Position numbers and translations under genes: made by a program. From contig JNEU01001031.1 of NCBI GenBank assembly GCA_000697475.1, positions 1 to 64,000 on the forward strand: a stretch of 64,000 nt of DNA, in the 5' to 3' direction. Below the pieces are notes generated by a model. That model saw only the letters and a program-made list of their open reading frames with translations, made no database searches and was not told the DNA's origin. Shown in pieces: positions 32,452 through 45,081 of the stretch (positions within the stretch are counted from its first letter, which is position 1; each line of letters begins with the position of its first letter). The DNA comes from Lichtheimia corymbifera B2541. Lineage: Eukaryota; Mucoromycota; Mucoromycetes; Mucorales; Lichtheimiaceae.

Positions 32452-35085
32452 TTATTCATCTTCCATGAGTAAAGCTTGATCTTGATAGGGGTTGTTTATC
32501 CGGTATACAATCTTTTCTTTGAGTTTCTCTGTGATCGGAGCATGTCGTACTTCGAGAGCTTTGCACACGACATGATAGGCATCATCATACTCGTCCAAGG
32601 TATATAGCACCTATTTTACTCCGCTTGTTAGTCCTTGTGTACAGGTTGTTTCCCATGTCTTGCTTACCTCAGCCAATGTATAAAGGACCACAGGTTGCCA
32701 TGGATGTAACCTTGCAGCTTCCATCAATAGTGCTTTGGCTTGAGCAAATTGTTCCATGCCTTGGTAAGCTGTTGCCATTCCATACCTAAATACCATCTCA
32801 GTGACATACATCCAAAGCACACTCACTGCCGCCCTGCCTATGCTTACCATCCCAAATACGATCGTTTGTTCGCCACCATACAATTTGAAAAATGTAGTTT
32901 GGCACCGAGACAATTGCCCTTTTCCCATTCCTCATAGCCCAATAAAGCATGACCATACGATCGACCCGGGTCCAAATCCACCGCCTTTTGAAACCACTTG
33001 CTTGGTTCGTTGCCACCTTTTGCACACTTGCTCCAATTACCAGCAGCGACAAATGCTTCATATTGATGTGATCGGTTGTCCCTCATGTGATATGCAAGCA
33101 GATTCAGCTCCTTTTCTCGCTCAAGATACCATAAACAAGTCGAATAAATTGGGATGCCATCACAGAACCAGGGAGCAATGTAAAATGAACGACAAAAGAA
33201 TATTCGGGCCTAATGTGATGCACATGAATATAAATGCTTTACCTACAAAGAACAGCCCCTCCAACACTTACACTTTCATAATCTCCAGCATCGTAATACG
33301 CCTTGCCAAGAATGCATAACACACGAGGAGTGTCGTATTGTCGATCATCCAGCCTTTGCAGTGACAATGCAGCCTCCCGACAATGATAGAATGAATGGTA
33401 CATGTATCCTCTTGCAAGAGTGCGTAGCACACCCATCACCTTGTTCATTGCACGAATCACAGATTGTGTTGACAGGCCATCCTCGCTGCTCGGCTTCCGA
33501 GACGTTGACCCATCAATGGCAAATATGGCAGACAAATGCTTGATAATGCATCAGCATTTTCAGTCAACATGTCACGTGCTGATAAAGAGAAATACTTACT
33601 TGATCCTCGTCCCCTTCTTCTCGTAACCGTTTCTGTAATTGATAAATGGCATGTCATTATGGGATAGACACACATACAAATAAGGTGATACTTGCCTTGC
33701 CTTTCCGTAACCTGGTCAGTTTGGTGGCAGGCTTAGGTATACTATGGACCATTTTCAGCTCTTTGATCACATGAATGATTGCATCCACCCATGCACGCCC
33801 CCTCTTTTTCCTCACCTTTCCTCCTTTTGCTGACCTACTCTTAGCGGACTCGGTAACCTTAGAGGTTTTGCTGTGTCGAGGAAATCCAAATCATCCAATT
33901 CTGGTAGTTCGACTTCAAGTTGCTGTGGTTTTTCTTTGGGTGGTTTCTTGTGCAAGCCATGTTTGTTCCTGTATGCCTCCTCTGTTTTCATCTTTTTGAT
34001 ATCCAGATCGATCATTTCAATATCGGCATCCTTTCGCTCTTCAATGTCACTCCTACATATAGCCATGGTTAATAAAGGAGGAGGCCGGTATCAGCAAAGA
34101 GACTTGACTTACCGAGAAGGTTGAATACCCGATAGATCAGTGTCACGCATCTTGTGGGAGTAGTGTACAAGGGAACGAAGCTGATCCAATGAAATGTTGT
34201 CACTGTGACCTTTACGTAGAGATGGCATATATAATCCAAGCGATGGTTTATCGAGTACATTGATGGAGGGTTGATCTTCGATGCCATGGACAGATGATGT
34301 GGGTAATGAAGGATGTTGTGCTGTTGTTGTTGTTGTCGAATCAAGATGAGCTGTATCAGGGGAAAAGTCTTTAAAGAGATCATCCGGTGATGCAAAAGGT
34401 AAAGAGGATGATGATGAAGAAGGATTGGTTGTTGCTGCAAGGTCAAAGTTGGCAATATCAGGAGCAATATCACAAAGATTGGTGTAGGCGGATATTTTGA
34501 ATGGGCTGTCATTGAGTGCCTGCCATAGATAGATCGAGGATGCCCGAATATTTTCCAGTTTTGCATAAAGTTCACCAAGAAGATTGCAGATGGATCCACG
34601 ACTCGGTAAATGGCTACGTCTCATTGTACTCTTCAAGTCTATTATTGAAACGAATAAGTTTCCTTGTGTGTGTCATTGTCTAATCCAACTATACCGTTGT
34701 TCCAATGATGATCCGATGGCTGCTGTTGGTTGTACAACTCGAGAGCGCCATGCAGCGCTTTGACGCCTTCACTCCAATACGCTTGCCGTTCGCTAAACGA
34801 GGCCACTTGCCGGTTACCAAGGTCAAGACAACTGCGAGCAAACAAATGACGACACCCAATGGACTCGGATCCTTTCAGGACAGCATAACTGCCATCGTAA
34901 TCGTTCAAGAGATGGAGACATTTGGCGTATAAAAAGCGGTAGTCTTCGTTTGTCTGGTCGATCGCATAAAGTCGTTCTGCTAACATGAGCGCATTCCGAT
35001 AGTCAAAGTCGTCCAGATCCTTGTATACAAGCGACATGAGCACCCATGCCTCTACCGATGACTGTCGTGTAGGTGGATCGCTCAT
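32452..35085 (-). CDS. CDC27: Anaphase-promoting complex TPR subunit Cdc27/APC3
   Basis: Scaffold subunit of the APC/C ubiquitin ligase whose C-terminal TPR groove binds Cdh1/Cdc20 IR tails. Nine exons: 34695-35085, 34113-34638, 33839-34052, 33696-33731, 33600-33632, 33272-33538, 32848-33209, 32668-32785, 32452-32610; about 701 residues. N-terminal TPRs (ALMLAERLYAID, YRFLYAKCLHLLNDYDGSY, HLFARSCLDLG) are followed by a low-complexity acidic/Ser-rich middle and C-terminal TPRs (IYSTCLWYLEREKELNLLAY, DLDPGRSYGHALLGYE, YGMATAYQGMEQFAQAKAL). The middle exons are the least certain: exon 3 could instead end earlier with exon 4 starting at 33741 (about 698 residues). Either way exon 4 must end at a GC donor (33694-33695) to stay in frame. 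Start MSDPP was chosen because the upstream open frame has only a TTG. Confidence 0.88.
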
Positions 35086-35301
35086 TATTCGAATGCGTGG
35101 AGGTTGAAGGAACGCGAGGAACAAAGAAGAGAAAGAAAGCGGGGTGTGTGTGCTATATGCGTCGCAAGGTATGTTGTATAGCCTACTAAATACGTTTGAA
35201 CTATAAAGCTAATCAATGAACGACACAAAGACGACTATGCTTTAATTAACGATGATGAAGATAATGAAAATACGTATTTACAAATATGTTGTCCATGAAA
35301 T

Positions 35302-35981
35302 CTATAGCCCAAAAAGGATCTTGTCACAATAAGCCCTGTATTCGTTAGCTTCTTGAGTAGTCGGCTCAGCTTGATCCCATGTGGTGATGTCTGAATCAGA
35401 TAGATCCTCATTTGATGCCTCTTTTTCTATTAAAATATACGCGATATTAAGATAATGACCTTTTTTTATTGCCAATTGAGATTACCTTCTGGATCATCAA
35501 ACAGTGCACTTATGTTCAGAGTGCTTTCACTTGGGAAAAGTGGGGGTGGGACAACCACTGAGGATTGTTCTTCAGCATCTTGCTGTTGTTGTTTGGCATC
35601 ATGTTGTTGTTGATCGTTAAAGGATGACCGTATGTGTACGATATCTCGTTGGCGTTGTTGTCGACGTTGGGCAAAGACCCGCTTCAACCAGTTTAATTCG
35701 ACAGCTCGTTCAAATACGGACGCCTTTGCAGGATCTTGACTTTCATCCATCACGTCATTATTGGATTCCAAGGCATTTTGTCGTGTCGTATTCGGCTCGA
35801 TATTAGGTGGAGGAAAAGCTGGCATGGAATGATGATGGTGTTGTTCCACATTAAGCGGAATGAATTTGTCTTTTCGATGAGGGATCATGATCTTTTTACA
35901 CCACTTGACAAGGGTTTTCCCTTTATCACCTGTTCTCTGAGTTTGATGAATGCGGTGTCGAACACCACGATGAGTACGCAT
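35302..35981 (-). CDS. Uncharacterised basic/acidic protein, 206 residues
   Basis: Two exons (35486-35981, 35302-35426) joined by a 59-bp GT-AG intron, phase 1. I do not recognise it. The N-terminal 60 residues are basic with a compact block TLVKWCKKIMIPHRKDKFIP that could be a short folded motif; residues about 95-120 (KASVFERAVELNWLKRVFAQ) are predicted helical; the rest is Gln/His-rich, then an acidic tail ending EYRAYCDKILFGL. No signal peptide or membrane segment. The reading frame is intact and well spliced, so a real protein is likely. An upstream in-frame ATG exists within an AT repeat, but the chosen ATG precedes the basic region without repeat-encoded YIYIYI residues. Confidence 0.55.
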
Positions 35982-35982
35982 G

Positions 35983-36000
35983 ATATATATATATATATAT
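35983..36000. repeat. (AT)n microsatellite in the leader of the 206-residue gene
   Basis: Nine alternating AT dinucleotides lie immediately 5' of the assigned start codon. Confidence 0.9.
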
Positions 36001-36252
36001 GCGTGTGTATGATCCACAATTGAAAAGAAAATGTGTATGTAAAAAAAGCAAAGATAGAACGAGTTTATATATAAGTGTATAACTATTGCTTATACCGCCA
36101 AGATTAATTCACCTGTGTATTTGCTTGACGGAGAAAGCAGTACTATGTAAGCAAGAACAGAGCAAAAACAATATTTCCCTTATCCCAGATGTTGGATTTT
36201 AGACGCTTTCCCCCTCGGACAAATATCATTCACACGTTTACACATATTATGT

Positions 36253-37171
36253 TTATATCTTGACAGGCGGTCGAGCAGTGGGTACGACTTTGGCTTTAGG
36301 AAATGCGCTAGTAGTAGGTGGCCTTGAAGTTGTTGTGCCTTGAAGCATGGATCCAGTGCTTGTAGTTACTGCATCACCATCCCAATCCTGTACTGTGATC
36401 ATAGGAACTTGGTTATCAGCGTCGCCTGAGCATCCAATCACCATCAATGAAGAACGTTTGCCAGGTGTAGTAGGGGTCGTGGTAGCATTGACATCTTCCA
36501 TTTCATCGTCACTGGACATGGGACTTTCGAGGCGGAAGTTTTCCAAATCATCATCCACAACATCCTGCGTAGTAAAAGTCAGGTCCGAAGCAAGCACAGC
36601 TGTATTGGGTGGTGATTCAGTTTTCTGCTTCCAGTCTGCAAATGGCGATCCTGGAGGTGAGATCAGAAAGTTCTTTTCGCTTTGTGGCACCTGAAGCTGG
36701 AACAATCGCGGATCGGGATTGATTGGATTATGCTGCATAAACAAGTGTGTGAGTATCAAAAGTGCCCTGACAGTTTCATCCCTTTGACTCTCTCACCTGT
36801 CCAAAGTATAGCCGAACAATCATCTCCTCATATCGTCGTCCTGGCAACGGTGATGATGGTGGCTGTTGTTGCGCCTGACAACCCATGCTTGACGAAATGT
36901 AATTGAGTGACAAGTCCTCCACAATACTATGGTCAACAGTGGTCCAAGATAGCATTCGCCTATCCAAAAAGTCGCGAGCCTTTACAGCACTGCTGGTCTC
37001 ATTGTACACAATCATGAGTCGTCGGAATCCCTTAATGACGACAAAGGTGTACAAATCGCCAAACGATTCAAAGTGCTGGCGAATGGTGCTGATAACTGTG
37101 GGGTTCTGGAAGAATATAGCCGGGACGTTGGGCATGAGCAAAGTATTGGTTGCAACAGTGTAGCCGTTCAT
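36253..37171 (-). CDS. RCN1: Calcipressin (regulator of calcineurin)
   Basis: Binds and tunes the Ca2+/calmodulin phosphatase calcineurin. Two exons, 36797-37171 and 36253-36732, about 284 residues. An RRM-like N-terminal domain (IFFQNPTVISTIRQHFESFG, FRRLMIVYNE, VRLYFGQ) is followed by the calcipressin signature FLISPPGSP followed by W. The C-terminal region is acidic/Ser-rich with VPMITVQ, a candidate PxIxIT-type calcineurin docking site, and a Pro-rich end (TARPPVKI). The intron falls directly after LYFGQ. ATG is at the start of NGYTVATN; an open extension upstream has no ATG. Confidence 0.88.
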
Positions 37172-37683
37172 GATGGTAATAGAATGATATGATTTGAATG
37201 CGATAAAGGAATAGAGCAACCAAACACACACACACACGCACAAAAGAGAAGGGGGGAAAAGTGATAAGGTACAAGAAAGAGACAAATGAGTTCCAAGTTG
37301 GGCGCAAATGCGTTAGGCCTTTTATTGGTTCGAACCTAACACACACACACGCACAAGTGCAGAGAGGAAAGGGGGGGGATGGATGGGGGCTATTTTTTTT
37401 TACGTTGATGCTGCGTTCCAGTTAACGGTGAAACGTTTCTCTCTCCAACGCATGTGCGCATATACACAACAACAAAACAACACACACGTAATGATCCATA
37501 GGGGACCATATCTTCTCGAAGATTCGCATATTTAACCATGGACTTCTTTTCAAGCCGCAAGGTGAATTAAATGCACATTATCGCTTGTATGTTTACTTTT
37601 CTTGACGCTGTTGCCTGATGCTTATACGCACATGCGTCGTCGTCGTCGTCCTTTCAATATACTACATCAGGTTATGGTTTTGA

Positions 37684-37710
37684 TGCTGCTGCTGCTGCTG
37701 CTGCTGCTGC
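37684..37710. repeat. (CTG)n trinucleotide repeat
   Basis: Nine uninterrupted GCT/CTG units in intergenic DNA. Confidence 0.9.
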
Positions 37711-38509
37711 CGATACCGCCGTTGATGCATGTCCCCAATGTGTGGGCTTCGATTGGATAATTCTTGTTTTTCTTTTCGGAATAATCGCAACAGAGCATTC
37801 GATGCGCTTCATACATATGCGCACACCTTATCCGTATCATTATTATAGTTTCTTTTCACGAGGATATATCACCAAGAGCTAACGACATGGGAGTTTACCG
37901 CATGCAACTAGTTCCAAAACGAAATCCTGGACCGAGGCGTGAATGGAACGCCACATTAAGCCATTCATCTACAAGGGAGTTAACGATAAGGAGATGTTCA
38001 AAGTGCTCCATATATGATACCATCATAGACCGATTGTAGACACCGCTTGTCCAACTCCAATTGTCGCAGCACATTACAACACAAACAATGTGATTTACAT
38101 ATACACACACATACAATGCTATCGGCACTACTATTTGATCATATGGCCCCATTGATCCTGTTGCTATCCCTATGGATGATCTTGTGTGTATATGATAATC
38201 GGTCAAAAGATATCCATGGAAGAGTGGTCATGTGCTGTTGACATCATATGCATCATCATCATGCTTGTTAAGAACATTCGTATCTATGCGAGAATGGCAG
38301 AAAGATGAACCTAGGTTACATTGCATACATGATATTTCAAATGTCGCTGTAAAAAAGCATTTGCTTCTCGCTGACTCTGCTGCTGCATCCGTTTCCATCC
38401 TCCTCTTCTCTCCGATGCTACTCCGGATGCAAAGGTTGCATAAATGTAAATCATATATCGCTATCTATGCTCCAGCTCCCCATTCAATCACCATGATCGT
38501 TACATGCTA

Positions 38510-38530
38510 GTGTGTGTGTGTGTGTGTGTG
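38510..38530. repeat. (GT)n microsatellite
   Basis: Ten uninterrupted GT units in intergenic DNA. Confidence 0.9.
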
Positions 38531-40091
38531 CACCTATCATCATCATGGCCATCATGGCCATACTCAGGAACAAGAATGATGCATATGGAGATAAAAATTA
38601 AGAAATGGAAATCAAGCGAGATTGGGGATATGACCGGGAGCTACACCCACATACACCTTTGTACATCATGTGTGCTGATCGTGCTTCACAAGCATCCCAT
38701 TCGGGCCGTCGTTAACCGCCTCACATATCTTCTCTCCAGAAACATTCCAAATTCTTTTGAAAGAAGGTTTACAATACAAATATCCCCTTACAGATATTTC
38801 TTTTTCAATTTCAGGATCAAAACATCGATAATGTACTAGAGGCGTTTATACCATTGTAACAGCGATCACAGTGCTCTCTTGTATGCGGATGGGGAAAAAG
38901 GAAGGAGGACATGCACCTGCTGCTGCTGCCGAAACCATGGTGCATGGTTGTTGTGTTTCTCTTTTTCTTTATACGCTAAAGATAGCTCGTATTTTTCCAT
39001 TTCTCCTGCGTATATGTGTATATTATTTATATGAAGTGCTTTTAAAAAAAGAAAATCCTTGCTCTCTCTCTTTCATCTTTGATTCATTGTTGTTGTACTA
39101 CCTTTTATCTTAATGACAAAGGAAGGGCTCATTACACACATACTTATCCATGCATAAGATTGCATGTCAAATTTGGGAATGGTGCACTCGTGCAGTGTAC
39201 TAGATACGCCCATGCTTATGCGTGTGTGTGTATATGTGTGCGCTACTACCTCTTCTACAGTCCATTTGAAGAGCTCTTTGCTAGAGAGCAACAAAATAGG
39301 CGCCGACTCAAAAAGCAAAGACTGTGGCTTTTGTGTCTCCGGATTTGAAATAAAAAGCACGCTGCTATGTGCAAACCTCTGTTTTCTTCTTTATTTACCA
39401 TATTTTTCAAGGCTCGAATTATGCATGTGCATCTCTGCATTTGGTGGATGGGCATTCCTGAGACGAGACGTGATTAATAGATCAACTTACTAATACTTGG
39501 TTGCCCCTTTATTCCACGGGCACTTGAGTTTCGCGGTTGATCGAAATTTCCTATCCCATCATTGAAAGAAAAAGATATAATACTATGCTCTACACCTGCG
39601 TATGAGAGAGAGTGTGCGTGTGCAAGCGAGAAGCTCAGGGCAAATCTAATGGCGGGTTCTTTTTAGAGTCTTGGTGAGAAGGGTTCTCATTGAAAATTAT
39701 AATGTGGCTTATTTAGCTGATGAAACGACAACCCTTGGTGTGTGTTTGGAGAAGGGGATAATGCATTCTACGACTCCTTTTCACACGTATACATACATAC
39801 TCTTGCTCTTTAGCGCAGTTTTCACTAAACATACCCCCGTGCTGCGTGCACCCTTACATGTAAAAAAGAGACCCCTCTGACAGTGGAGTGTGTATATATG
39901 TACAAGCAATTTCTGTTTCTTTCAATTTGGGTGGTGATTATTGAAAAAGAAAAAGTATTCGTACAACAGAAGGAAAAGACCTTGGGAAGGGTGAAACGCA
40001 TTAGGTGGTAAAGTTGAGCCAAAAAAAAAGAAAGGAGTGTGGATGTAGGATATCTAGATTGACACTTGGGGAGAGGGTGAGAAAAGGGGTA

Positions 40092-42339
40092 TTAAGAAGA
40101 AGCAGTGGTTGGTGGTTTTTCAATAACGTCAGTCTTGGATGATCGTCGTCGATCCTGACCAGTGAACGCATATGCAAAAGGAATACACACAACAAACATC
40201 ATTCCCAAAGTAAAGCATAACCAAAAGAATCCCACGGTGCCGTACAAGAATCCAGCCAATATAGGGCCAAAGCTCATGCCTATGGAAAAAAAATGAGGGT
40301 GAGCACTCTCTCATAATATGTGTGAAAGCGAGCTTACCTGCACCATAAGCTGCATTGAATAAGGCATAGCTGGTGGCAAGTCCATCACGCTTTTTGCCTT
40401 TGTGTCGTTCATTTTCACGGGCAACGACACTGGCAATCTCTGGGAAAATGGGTGACTGACACCCTGCCATAGTCATACCGCCCACTGCTAGCAATAACAC
40501 CAATGGCCAAAAGGGCGTGTTACGGTTAGGTATACCAATGGCAACACAAGCTGGAGTAACCAATGTCAAGGAAACGAGTGCCACAATCTTGGTGCCGTAT
40601 CGATCACAAAGCCATCCTGATACAGCTCCTGATGCAATGGCTGGTAGCATGTAGGCAATCAATATCAAGCCAATGGCCGCCTCATCAAATTTCCATTCAG
40701 ATGCAAGTTGCATGGTCAATGTCGACTATGCAAACCATGTCAGATTCATAATCCACGTTGCAATGCATGGTTGTTGTTGTTATTGTGTTACCTCGAATGC
40801 ACTCATGACAGCAGCTACTACCACTGTCGTATGCAATGCGACCAATAACCGTGGTCTTCTCAAAAGCTGTCCAAGTGTCACTTTTTTAGCTGTGGTATCA
40901 TTGATATCACTTGCAAGTGGGTCATCGTGGTGGGTGGTAGTTGTGGTTCCGGATGCTTGCAACTCGTCACTGGTTTCGCTGTAACTGCAACAGCTGCTCA
41001 TGTTGGTGTGCGTTGTCGATATTTCAGGCAGCCGGTGATGATGGTAATTTGATAGTGGTGGTGTACCAAGCTGTTCTTCTTCATTGCCGGCTGCTGGATC
41101 TCGCTCAGGGTTGATGAACCATTCTCGTGGAGCGTGACATCGTTCAACAATCACGACCCGCATGAAAAAGTCGACACCACACAAAATCATGGATGCAATG
41201 AAAGGTGCTTGGTGACCCAGTTTGCCATAGAGGACTAATATCAACAGAGAATTGAAAAGCGAGAGAGAGAGAAAAGAAAAAAGAAGGTATAATGATGGAT
41301 GCGTAAGGATGATTGTGGTATACGTAACGGCCGATTGGCTATGTTGTTAAAGCTTACCACCTATAAAACAATGACATTAGGAACATGTATTTTGTAAGGA
41401 ATAAAGGAGTGCTTACCACCAATTGGAAGCCCGGCCATCATGCCGAGCGGATAAAATCCAACCAACTTGCCCATTTGAAGTCCTGGAAAAAAAAGAACGT
41501 GTTAACAGTAAATCCACCACCAAAAACAAAACCATGAGAGAGCATGAATAACTTTACCCAGTTGGTTCTCTGGCCAGTTATCAGCAATAAGACATAGTGA
41601 CATTGTCCAAACAGCTGCATTGGACACTCCCTGCAGAAACCTTGCCAAAAGCAACATCCAATATGCAAAGGCGAACATGAACATCAAGTTGGCTGCAATG
41701 GATGCTGAAATTCCTAGCAACATTGGAATACGCCTTTGCTTGATTTTATCACCCAGCCATCCAAATATGGGTGATCCAGCTATTTTGTGTGTGTTTTGAA
41801 AAAAAAAAGAAGGGGTGGGGGAGAGAAAGGAGAGGTCAAGGTTAACCATCGTTAGTTGTTTGGTCGTGGTCGTAGATCAGAGTGCGTGTATGTGTATATG
41901 TATATACCTAAAAGGCCGACTGCATAAAGGGCAACAAGGATGCCGGTGTCTCTTGATGTTTCAACATTTGCACTGCTGATGGTGGATGGCGTCAATGTGG
42001 AATTATTGCTGTCAACAAGCTGGGCATCATCGCCATGATTTATCCGGTTGATGATAAAGGGCGATAATGGGAAAAGGATGGAGTGCACAAACGTCTATGA
42101 TTGTTGTGTAAATGGTCGGCATTGGTTGTGCTTTAGGAAAGAGAGAGACTCACACTAGAGAAAAGGCCAATGGCTGCTGTGGAAAAGATAAAGTAATCGG
42201 ATGATCGAACGTTCAATAAGATGGGTCGCTTTCGAATCGAAGGTTGTCTGCTGCTGTGGCGATGTTGTTTCTTTCTATCGCGTGCTTCCTTGCCATCAAC
42301 AGGAGCAACTGCACCCGTTGTAAAGGAAGGAAAAGGCAT
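40092..42339 (-). CDS. MFS transporter, DHA1 / vesicular-amine-transporter-like
   Basis: Twelve-helix proton-coupled exporter of the DHA1 drug/amine group; substrate unknown. Exons: 42154-42339, 41908-42094, 41558-41779, 41417-41482, a possible microexon 41358-41360, 40792-41234, 40338-40725, 40092-40279; about 560 residues. The DHA1 motif A region reads GSPIFGWLGDKIKQRR after TM2, with the motif C-like stretch LLLARFLQGVSNAAVW in TM4-5 and FYPLGMMAGLPIGG in TM5. A long cytoplasmic loop of about 95 residues between TM6 and TM7 is Ser/Thr/His-rich. The first half of an N-terminal loop is Arg/Lys-rich. Without the 3-nt exon the protein is still in frame but reads PIGVLYG instead of the family-typical PIGGVLYG. 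Distinct in sequence from the permease at 8240. Confidence 0.83.
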
Positions 42340-43395
42340 TTTGAATATGAAGGGAAGCTACGTAGTAGTGGTGGTAGTGGTTAGTGGTAGTAGTGAGGGC
42401 GGACAAGAGGTAAGGAAAAGAGAGGGAGATTCCGTGACACCGGTCCGATGTTGCCACCTACAATATATAAGGAGGGATCAAAAAAACAAAAATGATACAC
42501 GCAAACATGTTGTGTTCTAAAGCTAGTAAAGCTTGCTCTTTCAGGATTGGGAGAGATGCCGTAGGGGTTTGCAGCAGGAGGGCACTGAGTTGAGGAAAGG
42601 GGTTAGTGATGATGTTGACTTCTATAGGAGAAAACTAGATGCACTTTTTTGTTAACCTTTTGCTCTATCACACGTCGGCATTCGGGAGGTGTTCTCGTTA
42701 CCGTGGGCATAAGTAATGTAAACGCTATGGTCAAGTGTCAAACTTACTACATATATCTGGGGGAGTTGGAAAAACATGTTGAACCTTATGCATCCGATCG
42801 TCGTCAACCACTCATTCATTGTCATACTTTGTTGTCATCTAAGCATCCTCCATAAACTATGCTGCCCAATGCGCTACATATTGACAGCGTTTTTGTATGG
42901 CCCTACAAAATCTTTTCTTGGTGGATAAAGGGCGCGCTATCATCATCAACAGCGAAGATCAGTGTCAACCCAAAACCTTGTCACTGTAGTAGTAAGCTAC
43001 TAGGTTTATGCAGTTCGGTGATCCTTTACAGACAACCCGTTTGAGAAGGTCTCCTAAAAAATTCAACATTGTTACATGACATGAGGCCATCCAAGCACAC
43101 CTCTTGGCTTGCAAAGCGATTACTCCACTTTTTAAGAAATAAGACTTCAATAATACGTGGGATGCACTAGAATCATCATCCATCATCAAATTGATCCTTT
43201 CATAAGCACATCCATTTAGCGACGATTGATACATGTAGGTGGTGGTGGGGGGGAAATAGTTTCACTCATATAATTTATCTGCAGGGATTAAAGTTATGTT
43301 GGCCGCGTGTATGTACATGTTGCAGTTTACAACGATTATTTCTTTATGTGCAGGTCTTCTAAGTATCATATTGGCGTATATGTGCCATGGCATCA
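42340..43395. other. Intergenic, about 1 kb
   Basis: Nothing recognised; short overlapping frames only. Confidence 0.35.
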
Positions 43396-45081
43396 TTAAT
43401 TTCTACTACTCAACATCTCCATCACTACTTCATAGACATAAAAGGTGACTGCGTTGACAGGGAAACCTCGAACGATGGTAGGCAAGAGACCACGGAAAAA
43501 GACAGAAGGGCCTTCAGCTCGATAAGAACGAATGATACAGTCTTTGATGGATGTGTAAGGTCGCTCCGATCGTCCTGTTAGCAATGCCGCCTCCGATAGT
43601 TGTGCTGTGTTGTTGATGCTGCTGCCGGTCGATTGGGTTACACTGCCGTTTTGGGTAGTTGCTTGGGAACCATGATATTGTCTCACGAGCCGAGATTGGT
43701 GTATTGTCGATTCTGCAACATTGGCTATTGAAGGCATTGCTCGATTGGCTGCTGCTGATGGTAAAGACGACGACGACGACGATGACGATGATGATGATGA
43801 TGACACCACTTGCATCTGAAGTCTTGATTTGATAACATCAAGAGGGTATATGGATGACCATGACACAGCCCCTGCCATTCCCCCTGCGACAAGGAGTTTC
43901 CATGCATTTGAACTGTCACTGGAGTTTTGTGATTGATCGAGTTCTAGGATGCGCTTCATGCCCTCGTAGACCCAAAAGTAAATACCATAGCTTGGAGCAT
44001 CACGAATAACAGTAATCCATCCACCTTGATAGAAGCCTACAAGGAGTACAATATAGGATGTAAGTGAGTGTGAGTATAACAATGCATATACATGTGAGTG
44101 TGAGAGAGAGAAGTTGAATCAGGACATAAGGTTGGGGGAAACTACTTTTCGTCGTTCTTTTTGAATCAAGAATAACAACTTAGTTTGACTTGCCTCGCAG
44201 ACCGCTCCTTGCAAATATCTCCTTTGACACTTCCCACGAAGATTTTGGAATGCGCGAGACTTGAGCTTGAATCTTGACAAGTTCGGTAGGGGTGGAAAAG
44301 AAGAAACATGCGATACCAGCGCCGCATCCTGCGATATATATCTGTGCCAGACTAGGCATGAAGGGCTCTTTTTCTCCTGTTAATCCTCCTCCTGCATGAT
44401 GATGCTGCTGCTGCTGGTGTTCTTGCTGATGATGTTGCCGCTCAAAAACTCGAAGCAAGCTGCCATATGACACAAACAGAATCGCGTTCAAGCCTGCCAA
44501 TCCCACCACGGGCGCCAAAACACCTTTGAATAGCGAATTGATCTACATTGATGCAACTTTTTTTAGCTGTTGCCCCACATTCCATGCTATCTGCATTATT
44601 CCACTTACTCCTTCATATCGGACTAGGCGCGTCAATGTTTGCCATGCACTAGGTGGTGCCTCATTATTCATTGTAGCTGTGGATCTGGGTGCTTGCAGCC
44701 GAGCCTTTGCGATACAAACAAATAAACCCGTTGGTTGGTTACCCTCTATTCTTTTCCACCCCGTTCCCTTTTCACTCTACCTTCAATACATCGAGAGGAC
44801 TACCGACAATGATGCCTGCTGCACCTCCAACCCAACCTAATGAACGCATTAGAAACCAACATTGCACAGTCAACACATGAAGGGTGGCATTCTTTCTTAC
44901 CGGCAACAAAGTCATTGAAGCTCTCAGCTATACTTGTTCTGTCAGCACGATATATCGTCAAGAGGGTTCGTTAGGGATGCTTACCCATAGTATGAGGATG
45001 ATCTTGAAGAGATAGGAAGAGCGATGAAAGGCTGACTTTCCCCAGATCCTGGAACTCAGGCACTTTGTATTCACAATCCAT
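43396..45081 (-). CDS. Mitochondrial carrier (SLC25), carnitine/ornithine/Ymc-like
   Basis: Six-helix exchanger of the inner mitochondrial membrane. Six exons in phase: 44985-45081, 44901-44927 (27 nt), 44781-44836, 44609-44704, 44194-44542, 43396-44036; about 421 residues, long for a carrier (usually about 300). Three SLC25 signatures: PLDVLK then ARLQ, PTELVKIQAQ, and PLDVIKSRLQ; the Glu in the second (P-x-E-L-V-K) is typical of the basic-amino-acid/acylcarnitine branch. The extra length lies mainly in an insertion of about 100 residues after the third signature, starting with 13 consecutive Ser, and a His/Gln-rich loop between TM3 and TM4. Intron 5 starts with GC (44192-44193). The start MDCEYKV follows an out-of-frame short ATG frame just upstream. 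Substrate cannot be assigned. Confidence 0.83.

Larger units (their letters stand above)
37172..40091. other. Gene-free stretch, about 2.9 kb
   Basis: I see no supportable gene. It contains microsatellites: GCT/CTG (37684-37710) and GT (38510-38530), plus several shorter CA/GT tracts near 37210-37350 and 39225-39240. Many short frames on both strands overlap and have low-complexity or hydrophobic composition from dinucleotide tracts. An RNA gene cannot be excluded. Confidence 0.45.

Noticed and set aside
37172..40091. Several 60-110-codon frames
   Set aside because: Driven by CA/GT and CTG tracts, overlapping on both strands, no splicing pattern.
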